Origin: JAGXRK01 sp963714415
Lineage (GTDB): Bacteria > Bacteroidota > Ignavibacteria > Ignavibacteriales > Ignavibacteriaceae
Direction: 5' to 3'
NCBI GenBank assembly: GCA_963714415.1
Contig: CAVQOL010000023.1
Coordinates: forward strand, 5,633-69,632
Length of the DNA stretch: 64,000 nucleotides
A program made the position numbers and the translations under genes. Position 1 is the stretch's first letter, and every line of letters starts with the position of its first letter. The notes beneath the pieces are model-generated. The model saw nothing but the letters and a program-made list of their open reading frames with translations. It searched no databases and was not told where the DNA came from. Of the stretch, positions 57,816 to 64,000 are shown piece after piece.

Positions 57816-59288
57816 CTAATCGCTAATTGAAAAAATATGGCTTTTAAAGGATTTCAATTCAATATAAAGCCCAATTTCCCTCATTTCTGAAATTTGTCGG
57901 CTGTAAGTAACATTATTCAATTCGTCAAAAAGGTCAATTGTTTTCTTATTCGAACTGATATCAAGTTTGATTCTGCACCTTGCAGTATTTTCCGAATAGT
58001 TAACAATAACAATTTTTTTTATTTGATTGTAACTCCATTCCCATATGAATAAATTTTCATTGCTATAATCATTGGGAGATACCGGAATACAATCGAGCAT
58101 TTGCCATTTTCCTTTGCGGAATATTTCCTGTTTTGTTATTTGTAAAAGCTTTTCATAATAATTATTAATTTTTTTATCGGATTTTTCTAGTGGAAATCTT
58201 CCGAGCTGAACAGGCAATTTTATTTTTTTGCCTTCAAATTGTCCATCGTAATAAAGAACCATTCCTGGAATTGTACTGATTATAGTAGCAGCAGAAAGAG
58301 AACGATCTTTCACAAAATTTGCAGCCGCTCTTTCCTCATCATGGTTTTCAAGAAAACGAACCGACTTTAATTGAAACTCTTCATCTGCTTTCAAATGATC
58401 TTTAATTGTTCTTACATCAGCAGTGCCAAGTCTGTCAGTTAATCTTTTATCATACGTAAAATCAAATCCTAATTTCTGCAACTCCCATTCAAGATCCCAG
58501 TAAGCTTCTGCGATGAATATAAATTCCTTATGTTTATTTTTTATGAAGGATATTGCTTCTTTCCAAAATTCTTCGGATGGTTTTTCGATACCATATTTTT
58601 TCAAGACACCTATCCAGGTATTATAAAACACATTGTTTAACGGCAGCATTGCCATATCGCAACGAACACCATCACAGACTTCCGTAATTTCTTTAAGTGT
58701 TTGAATAAGATATTTCCGCGCATCTTTACTGAAATAATTTATCTGCACGGTATCTTTCCACGGCGGGAAAAGCGGATCGCGTCCGTGAGTAAAGTATTTC
58801 TGCTTGTCAAATGGCGATTGAAAAAATGTGTAACTGTCACTTTTAAATAATGCCTGATCTGCAGGAAGAAAAATTTCGGGATTTGTTTCCAGAAGTTCCG
58901 AATAAGAGCTGAAATGATTTGGAACAAAATCCAGTATTAATTTAATGCCGGCATCATTTAACCTTTTCTTTAACTCAAGAAGATCTTCTCTATTGCCCAG
59001 ATTAGGATTAACTTCATACTTATCGATGGAGTATGGTGAGCCAATTACATCTTTTGTTTGCCAGTCGGGCAGACTTTTGTTATATGCTGAAACAAGTGAC
59101 GGTTCAAAACAATATTTCTGAACGGCTTCGTGGTTATTTTTCCAAATGCCCATAAGCCATAATGCATCTATTCCCCATAGTTGTAAAGTATTTATAAAAT
59201 CGTCGGGTACAGTGGAAAGTTTCGTGTCTTCCCCGAATTGTTTTATCCAAACACGTGTGTTTACTTCATATATTCTTAAATTTTTCAT
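57816..59288 (-). CDS. GH13-family alpha-glucan-active enzyme
   Basis: This 490-residue cytoplasmic protein (no signal peptide) is a GH13 TIM barrel. It shows LILDFVPNH (first conserved region), nucleophile Asp211 in DGVRCDMAM, acid/base Glu261 in FIAEAYWD, and His316-Asp317 in ENHDEER. A calcium-type or starch-binding domain is not obvious; the C-terminal 100 residues are beta-rich. The substrate (maltodextrin, trehalose or another glucan) cannot be fixed from these motifs. Confidence 0.88.
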   Translation of the reverse strand: MKNLRIYEVNTRVWIKQFGEDTKLSTVPDDFINTLQLWGIDALWLMGIWKNNHEAVQKYCFEPSLVSAYNKSLPDWQTKDVIGSPYSIDKYEVNPNLGNREDLLELKKRLNDAGIKLILDFVPNHFSSYSELLETNPEIFLPADQALFKSDSYTFFQSPFDKQKYFTHGRDPLFPPWKDTVQINYFSKDARKYLIQTLKEITEVCDGVRCDMAMLPLNNVFYNTWIGVLKKYGIEKPSEEFWKEAISFIKNKHKEFIFIAEAYWDLEWELQKLGFDFTYDKRLTDRLGTADVRTIKDHLKADEEFQLKSVRFLENHDEERAAANFVKDRSLSAATIISTIPGMVLYYDGQFEGKKIKLPVQLGRFPLEKSDKKINNYYEKLLQITKQEIFRKGKWQMLDCIPVSPNDYSNENLFIWEWSYNQIKKIVIVNYSENTARCRIKLDISSNKKTIDLFDELNNVTYSRQISEMREIGLYIELKSFKSHIFSISD

Positions 59289-59404
59289 TGCATTAAAATA
59301 TTATAACACTAAAAATTCTTATTTCTAATTTAATGAAAATACTCTGTATAAAATGTGTTTAATAATCTTTCAAAATAGTAATATTTACCGACTTGCAGGA
59401 TATA

Positions 59405-59455
59405 TTTAACCATTCATTAATAAATAGTAATTATTTAGTTTTAACCATTCATTAA
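59405..59455 (+). repeat. 16-bp direct repeat, 35-bp period
   Basis: Two identical copies of TTTAACCATTCATTAA begin at 59405 and 59440, in the AT-rich region 60-100 bases upstream of the putative promoter of the 59710 operon. They may be regulator sites. Confidence 0.6.
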
Positions 59456-59609
59456 GATTTATTATTTTTTGTAACATATTATTCTTCAATCCATCTAAAG
59501 ACAGATAATAAATTTGACTTTAAATAAAATATGTTAGGTTTTTGCTATTTTTACCAATTATTTGATTAAAATTGATAGTCAAATAAATTAACCAAAAGGA
59601 GCAGTGGTA

Positions 59610-59651
59610 TGATAATTGAAAAATTCATTCATCTCTTTGTCCTTTTTTAAC
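59610..59651 (+). CDS. Possible 13-residue leader peptide
   Basis: The frame ATG 59610 to TAA 59649-59651 encodes MIIEKFIHLFVLF and is preceded by AAAGGAG at a proper distance. It is too short to call on coding evidence alone. Its position between promoter and operon suggests a leader or translational coupler. Confidence 0.25.
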
Positions 59652-59709
59652 CTCTTCTCCCATCAATAAAAAAGGGTTTAACAAGAACTTTATTAAAAGG
59701 ATAATTATA

Positions 59710-60693
59710 ATGATCGGCAGAACAAAAAGAACAGAACCAGCCAGCGAAATACTGACGACTAAGGATATATCAAACAACGAGCTGGAAAGAGAGCTTGAAG
59801 AGTATACACGCTCGGCAGTAAGAAAAATACATTTTACTGTTGTAGCAAAATCAGGAATAATATCACTTATCGCATTAGTCTTTTCATTCTTTCTTGATCT
59901 TTCATCAGTTCCGATTCTTGGCAATGTAACAACCGACCTTGCTAAAACATTATTCCCGGGATGGGAACCGGTTACGGGTGATTTTGAACCCTATCGTTTC
60001 TGGTGGCTGCCATTAGTTACTTACGGGATTTTCGTTTTTCTTGCATACCGGGCTTACTCAAAACTTAAACTGGAAATTATCAGAACCCCTGCAAGCGCTA
60101 CGATTGACAGAATAATTAATTCTTATACAAGCGTTATTGATAGTCTCGCAACAGCATTACCATTAATTGGAGCGGCAATTCTTCTTATCAGTATTAAACT
60201 TGGTGAAGAAATCTTTTTGGGTTTATCAGTACCGTTTGAAGTAAAAGCATTAATTGTGCTTGCTCTTGGAAAATTATTTGAGCCTGTGCTTGATCAGCTC
60301 GGAGTTGAATTTCAGAATGTTGTTAACCATGTAAGAGACATAAGGGATAAATACTTCTCCAGAATCCAGATTGAAAACTCTAAAAGCCTAATGAAACAAT
60401 TGAGTCAGGGCACTATTGGCGCAGGACCCGGAACCGAAATGAGTGTGCAGGATATGGAAAAATTCAAGGCGCTGTTAGAACAATCGGCAAGATTAAGTGA
60501 AATTATGCACAAGAACTTTACCTCAATAAGTGTTCTTGCAGAAAAAGTTAATCAACTTGACAGTGTGAGCGCAGAAAAAATTCAGCAGCTTAATGCCCTT
60601 GCTAATTCTCTAAACCAGGCGGCAAATTCTCTTGGTGATGACAAAACATTATCCGGACTGAAATCGCTTGAAGCAATTGTCGTTAAAAAATAA
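59710..60693 (+). CDS. Polytopic inner-membrane protein with C-terminal coiled coil (GldL/ExbB-like architecture)
   Basis: This 327-residue protein has a charged cytoplasmic start, membrane segments at about 45-63, 97-115, 145-163 and 177-190, and a long amphipathic C-terminal part (245-325) with heptads such as NQLDSVSAEKIQQLNALANSLNQAAN. Acidic residues Glu166, Glu167 (KLGEEIFL) and Glu191 lie at membrane borders. The order (membrane bundle, then cytoplasmic helix) resembles GldL or the MotA/ExbB group, but identity is too low to assign. It is the first gene of a tight three-gene operon (12 and 19 base gaps). Confidence 0.6.
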   Translation: MIGRTKRTEPASEILTTKDISNNELERELEEYTRSAVRKIHFTVVAKSGIISLIALVFSFFLDLSSVPILGNVTTDLAKTLFPGWEPVTGDFEPYRFWWLPLVTYGIFVFLAYRAYSKLKLEIIRTPASATIDRIINSYTSVIDSLATALPLIGAAILLISIKLGEEIFLGLSVPFEVKALIVLALGKLFEPVLDQLGVEFQNVVNHVRDIRDKYFSRIQIENSKSLMKQLSQGTIGAGPGTEMSVQDMEKFKALLEQSARLSEIMHKNFTSISVLAEKVNQLDSVSAEKIQQLNALANSLNQAANSLGDDKTLSGLKSLEAIVVKK

Positions 60694-60705
60694 AGATTTT
60701 ATAAA

Positions 60706-61650
60706 ATGATCAATAAAAACAGAGATAGTAAGTTTGTTATTTATCAAGTGCTGTACATATTTGTTATTACAGTACTTGCATTAAAGGGTGCCGATCTTGA
60801 TCTGCGAAGAGTTGCTCTGGAAGATGAAACTGTTCAGAAAAGTGTGAAAGATTCTTTGATGACTTTATTGGATTCAATTTACGCTTTAGGCTTAGACTTC
60901 AGCATAGAGATCGATCCCAATCTTCCTGTTGAGAATGAAGAATTAAAAAGAAGACTTGCTGAGCTCAACAAGAAAGTACAGGATCTCAACAAAATTGTTG
61001 AGGAAATTCCTCCCCCAAAAGATGAACCCGAAAAAGTTGAAGAACAGATTGTAATGCAATCTCCTATTTCGGCAAAGCAGACCTTTATTCAATACACGTG
61101 GAATACTGCAACCAATACAGGAAGCGTTCCGGCAAATTTTATTGATCCAAGGAACAGACAGACTATTACAGTTGTCCAGCCCGGGCAGGAAAAGCGTTTT
61201 GATCTTCTTGATCAGGAAGAAGTAATTATAAGATTTGGATCGCAAGAAGAACGCATAAAAGTTTTACCTAATAAACCGCCGGAAATTCAAATTGATCGCG
61301 TAACAACCAAAATGAATGCCTCGGAAATATACGTTAAAGAACTTCAGAGAATTACTGTGTTCAAAGTTACTATAATTGATTCCAGACCCGACCAGCTAAA
61401 AGTTACTTACACAGGACCAATTTCTGTTGCAGGTCCACAAAGAGATAGCAAGAATAATCTTGTTTATAATGTTTCGCTAAAAATTGCGGCTACCGAAAGA
61501 GCATACGATGACTGGATGGATAAATTTGGAAACCTTCGTGAACCCGACGGAAGATATAAAGTAAACTTCTTCTTCACAGCTGTTGATGAAATAAGTAAAG
61601 ACAGAGTACAGGTTGGGGATTCCTTTTTCTTTACCGATTTTTCAAACTAA
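60706..61650 (+). CDS. Single-TM protein with periplasmic domains (GldM/ExbD-like architecture)
   Basis: This 314-residue protein has one N-terminal membrane segment (FVIYQVLYIFVITVLALKGAD), which resembles the GldM anchor region. It is followed by a short coiled coil (ENEELKRRLAELNKKVQDLNKI), a Pro/Glu linker (EIPPPKDEPEKVEEQI) and about 200 residues of beta-sandwich-like sequence (TFIQYTWNTATNTGSVP; KVTIIDSRPDQLKVTYTGP). The topology is N-in with a periplasmic bulk, as in GldM. It lies between the polytopic protein and a secreted barrel-like protein. No known family can be named. Confidence 0.6.
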   Translation: MINKNRDSKFVIYQVLYIFVITVLALKGADLDLRRVALEDETVQKSVKDSLMTLLDSIYALGLDFSIEIDPNLPVENEELKRRLAELNKKVQDLNKIVEEIPPPKDEPEKVEEQIVMQSPISAKQTFIQYTWNTATNTGSVPANFIDPRNRQTITVVQPGQEKRFDLLDQEEVIIRFGSQEERIKVLPNKPPEIQIDRVTTKMNASEIYVKELQRITVFKVTIIDSRPDQLKVTYTGPISVAGPQRDSKNNLVYNVSLKIAATERAYDDWMDKFGNLREPDGRYKVNFFFTAVDEISKDRVQVGDSFFFTDFSN

Positions 61651-61669
61651 CTATGTCAGGAAAATTAAA

Positions 61670-62839
61670 ATGAAACGCTCACATATTTTTTATCTGATAA
61701 TTTTGTTAATGGTGTTCATATTGCCTGTCTCAACCTTTGCACAGGAAGAAGAACAGATTGTTTATTATCAGATGGAGCCGCTTGATGACAGTTTGTTCAT
61801 TCAAATTCAAGAACTTTTGTTTATCGACCCTCCTGATCCGAAAGCAGAAATTATAGTTGATTTGAGAGATCCTAATAATCAAACGATTGCAATAAAAGGG
61901 GCTCTCTATCCTTTCCTTGCAGTTCCACCGGAGATTAGAGCAAGGATAATAACATATCCGTTCAAAATTAACTTAATGGAAGATATGCACTTTGCCAGCG
62001 TATTTACAAGGGTTGTTGAAAAAATAAGGTTTGGGAAAGTTCTTTCTACACCGACTAAAACGCAGATTTCGCCAACACTCGGCTTTATTAATCCATTTTT
62101 TCAATTACAAGGCGGCGAAAGATTAGGTTTGTCGTTAAAGCAGGATGTGGGTATTTCGCTCGGTCTGGGGACTCCATATTCCGGATCGCTTGAAACAAAC
62201 TTTATGGAGGTTAATTTTCACATCCTTGGAGTAAAAGCTGGAATGTTCAGTCACATAGATGCAATAATTGAAGTAATGGAAAGTCAGAATCATAATAACA
62301 TAATTGTAAGCAGTGGTTATCAGATTAATTATACTGTTCCTTTCGGAAACTTTTTTGAATTCGGATACCTAAAAGCTACTTCAAAAATTGACGATGCGAA
62401 TAGAACAAACTATTTGCTTGAAAGCGAAGGAACCATAGTTTTTAATCCTGACAGCTCAATAAAGTATCAAGCAAGAATAATAGAGGATGATCAGTCATTC
62501 ATAAACTGGGAATTCAGATATCCCGTTTCTATTCTCGGTTCAACAAGAGGCAGAGTATATGTTGCTCAATATTTAGATGAATGGCATTTCGGATTTGCAT
62601 TCCGTGAAATGTCATTAGCCGGCAGTACATTTGATTTCAGTTTTGATGGAATGCCCCGCAGCAAATACAGAGAACCGCAGTATAATATTATTCTGCTTGT
62701 TCAGAAGATTATGGAGGGATGGGGATTCAGTGCTTTTTCAATTGGTCCATCTGCAAGTTTATCAACACTTGATTCCGGATCGTTTGGATTTACAAAGATA
62801 TTTGTAAATATGAGATTTAAACTCGGAACTTCGTTTTAA
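61670..62839 (+). CDS. Secreted/outer-membrane protein of the three-gene envelope operon
   Basis: I choose ATG 61670 because a signal peptide follows (HIFYLIILLMVFILPVSTFAQ); the longer frame would start inside the previous gene. The mature protein of about 370 residues starts with an Ig-like part (DPKAEIIVDLRDPNNQTIAIKG), then strands with alternating hydrophobic residues typical of a barrel, ending with aromatic-poor KIFVNMRFKLGTSF. It is probably the outer-membrane partner of the two preceding proteins. A strong terminator ends the operon. Confidence 0.65.
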   Translation: MKRSHIFYLIILLMVFILPVSTFAQEEEQIVYYQMEPLDDSLFIQIQELLFIDPPDPKAEIIVDLRDPNNQTIAIKGALYPFLAVPPEIRARIITYPFKINLMEDMHFASVFTRVVEKIRFGKVLSTPTKTQISPTLGFINPFFQLQGGERLGLSLKQDVGISLGLGTPYSGSLETNFMEVNFHILGVKAGMFSHIDAIIEVMESQNHNNIIVSSGYQINYTVPFGNFFEFGYLKATSKIDDANRTNYLLESEGTIVFNPDSSIKYQARIIEDDQSFINWEFRYPVSILGSTRGRVYVAQYLDEWHFGFAFREMSLAGSTFDFSFDGMPRSKYREPQYNIILLVQKIMEGWGFSAFSIGPSASLSTLDSGSFGFTKIFVNMRFKLGTSF

Positions 62840-62851
62840 GAGATGTTAAGA

Positions 62852-62871
62852 GGGAAGGGCAAGCCCTTCCC
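62852..62871. repeat. Perfect inverted repeat after the envelope operon
   Basis: GGGAAGGGC-AA-GCCCTTCCC forms a GC-rich 9-bp hairpin 13 bases past the stop at 62839, in an AT-rich background. It could protect the mRNA 3' end. Confidence 0.5.
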
Positions 62872-62898
62872 CCACCAAAAACACTTAAACTGATTTCT

Positions 62899-62926
62899 CC
62901 CCGACTAGTATAGTCGGGGTTTTTTA
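62899..62926 (+). terminator. Intrinsic terminator of the envelope operon
   Basis: CCCCGACTA / TAGTCGGGG with a 3-base loop is followed by seven T. Confidence 0.92.
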
Positions 62927-62936
62927 TTTTAAGAAT

Positions 62937-63693
62937 TTAGTTTAGTGCCTTTATTACATCCGGATGAATTTGAGGAGAAGCAGCCACAATGCTATTTCCT
63001 TTTACAGGATCATTCCCTTGATAATCAGTAATAACTCCTCCCGCACCTTTAATAATTGGAATGAGTGCCATTGAATCCCACACAGACATAATGGGATCAA
63101 TCATTATATCAGCATAACCGGTAGCAAGGAGATAATAACCGTAACAATCACCCCAATTGCGATAAGTTTTAACTTTCTTTGCAAGCTCATCAAACTTTTG
63201 CTGGTTTTGATATTTCCCAATGTTAAAATGATCTGTTGTAAGAAGAACTGCTTTTGAAACATTATCACAATTTCTAACATTTACTTTTACTCCATTTAAT
63301 CTTGCTTCAATATTATCACCGATAAGCAATTCATTAATTATTGGTTGATTGATAACACCAAGAATCGGTTTGCCGTTTTTTAATAAGGCTATCAATGTAC
63401 CGAAAGTGAGTGCGCCGGAAATGAAACTTTTTGTACCGTCAATTGGGTCTAGAACCCAAACATATTCCGCATTTGCATTGTAATTTCCGAATTCCTCACC
63501 AATTATTCCGTGGTCAGGAAATTGTTTTTGAATTTCCTCTCTCATCACTTCTTCTGATTTCTTGTCTGCAATAGTAACGGGTGACAGATCTGATTTTGAA
63601 TCAATAGTAACATCTGTTCTAAAATACTGTTTGATAATTTTTCCGCTTAATTTCTGCAAGATGAAAGGAAAAATCCGAGAATTCTTTATTCAT
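62937..63693 (-). CDS. HisN-type/inositol-monophosphatase-family phosphatase (one frameshift)
   Basis: Magnesium-site motifs are GEEFGNYN (Glu), LDPIDGTKSFISG and WDSMALIPIIKGAGG. Homology is closest to the HisN-type histidinol-phosphate phosphatases of the IMPase superfamily, but inositol or PAP substrates remain possible. In the uncorrected frame the protein begins at a TTG near 63659. Removing one A near 63652 restores the family N-terminus, reading HLAELSGKIIKQYFR, with an ATG at 63691-63693. The protein is then about 251 residues. The gene is convergent with the envelope operon. Confidence 0.85.
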
Positions 63694-63805
63694 AATGTGT
63701 CTGAAAGATTTATAATGTTCATTTGCAAGATAGAAAAAACTCTTTGTAGAAACAGACACTATCTATATATTTGTGCCTCAAAAAGAGGGGATTATTTAAG
63801 TTTAT

Positions 63806-63885
63806 GGAGAGTTGCCCCGATGAATCGAGGTAAAGCAGAGTGGTTGTCCTATAACTTGGGATTTCGTTTCACTCAAAATGCGGCG
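63806..63885 (+). repeat. Three collinear fragments of the tRNA-Ser 5' half
   Basis: GGAGAGTTG (63806-63814), GCAGAGTGGTTG (63835-63846) and AATGCGGCG (63877-63885) are identical, in order, to consecutive parts of the tRNA that starts at 63927, but are separated by 20 and 30 unrelated bases. The 12-base match is very unlikely by chance. Confidence 0.55.
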
Positions 63886-63926
63886 ATACTATTTATTGTT
63901 CTTTCATAAAGAAAATTGTTCTATAC

Positions 63927-64000
63927 GGAGAGTTGGCAGAGTGGTTGAATGCGGCGGTCTTGAAAACCGTTAAGGATGCAAGTCCTTCCGGGGTTCGAAT
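63927..64000 (+). tRNA. tRNA-Ser(UGA), 3' end cut by the window
   Basis: GGAGAGTTGGCAGAGTGG (acceptor and D-arm) is followed by the anticodon arm with loop CTTGAAA (63959-63965), anticodon TGA at 63961-63963. A long variable arm (AAGGATGCAAGTCCTT) and the T-arm GGGGTTCGAAT follow. The long variable arm and the anticodon identify serine, reading UCA and probably other UCN codons. The last T-stem half and the acceptor 3' side lie outside the window. Confidence 0.95.

Larger units (their letters stand above)
59289..59709. other. Regulatory region with a 16-bp direct repeat and a short leader peptide
   Basis: This 421-base region precedes the envelope operon. TTTAACCATTCATTAA occurs at 59405-59420 and again at 59440-59455. 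TTTG (59513-59516) and TAGGTTT (59535-59541) approximate a Bacteroidota promoter. A 13-codon frame from ATG 59610 to TAA 59651, after AAAGGAG, reads as a hydrophobic leader (MIIEKFIHLFVLF). Confidence 0.45.

Noticed and set aside
63562..63909. Open frame of 115 codons before the tRNA
   Set aside because: Starts inside the HisN-type gene on the opposite strand and covers the tRNA fragments; composition is not protein-like.

Overview
The window looks like a chromosomal contig from the Ignavibacteria/Chlorobi-Bacteroidota lineage, probably a draft or metagenome-assembled genome. The evidence is a type IX secretion (T9SS) C-terminal sorting domain with the NYPNPFNPST signature (gene at 11015-12358), a PorV-like outer-membrane protein (55460-56500), a TonB receptor of the carboxypeptidase-regulatory-domain type, Bacteroidota-style promoters (TAnnTTTG), many lipoproteins and secreted hydrolases, and moderate AT-richness. 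About fifteen otherwise convincing genes are split by +1/-1 shifts, often in short homopolymers. I read most of these as assembly indels and annotate the genes across them.

Layout. 0-5 kb: end of an unknown gene, a broken TonB receptor, a TPR lipid/secreted protein, a serine beta-lactamase-like hydrolase and a small secreted protein. 5-7.5 kb: RRM RNA-binding protein, Asp/Glu racemase-like protein and arylamine N-acetyltransferase. 7.5-14 kb is an accessory stretch: an XRE regulator with a McrBC-type restriction system, a T9SS-exported beta-propeller, a flavodoxin-like protein and a HigBA toxin-antitoxin pair with a visible operator. 14.1-20.5 kb is the most interesting block: CDP-alcohol phosphatidyltransferase, LysE-type exporter, PEP mutase fused to a nucleotidyltransferase, phosphonopyruvate decarboxylase, and a nucleotidyltransferase fused to 2-aminoethylphosphonate (AEP) transaminase. 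Together they spell a route PEP -> phosphonopyruvate -> phosphonoacetaldehyde -> AEP -> CMP-AEP -> AEP-lipid.

20.6-30.3 kb: S41 protease, cupin, second beta-lactamase-like protein, membrane protein, lipoproteins, zinc metallopeptidase, mitochondrial-type citrate synthase and a beta-CASP metallo-beta-lactamase RNase. 30.3-32.1 kb: a DNA methyltransferase next to a PD-(D/E)XK-like protein, a candidate restriction-modification pair. 32.1-46.8 kb: L-2-hydroxyglutarate oxidase, YceI, LOG protein, M19 dipeptidase, PagL-like lipid A deacylase, a two-component system, B12-type radical SAM protein, dipeptidyl peptidase IV, YdjC-type deacetylase and transketolase. 46.7-59.3 kb: small haem protein, saccharopine dehydrogenase remnant, membrane proteins and lipoproteins, MsrA, PflX-type radical SAM protein, PorV-like protein, response regulator, TlpA-type thioredoxin and a GH13 amylase.

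59.7-62.8 kb holds a three-gene envelope operon (polytopic inner-membrane protein, single-TM protein with periplasmic domains, secreted/outer-membrane protein). Its architecture recalls GldL/GldM-type or ExbB/ExbD-type modules, but I cannot assign it to a known family. The window ends with a HisN/inositol-monophosphatase-like gene and a tRNA-Ser(UGA) cut by the window edge. Three collinear fragments of that tRNA's 5' half lie about 120 bp upstream of it.
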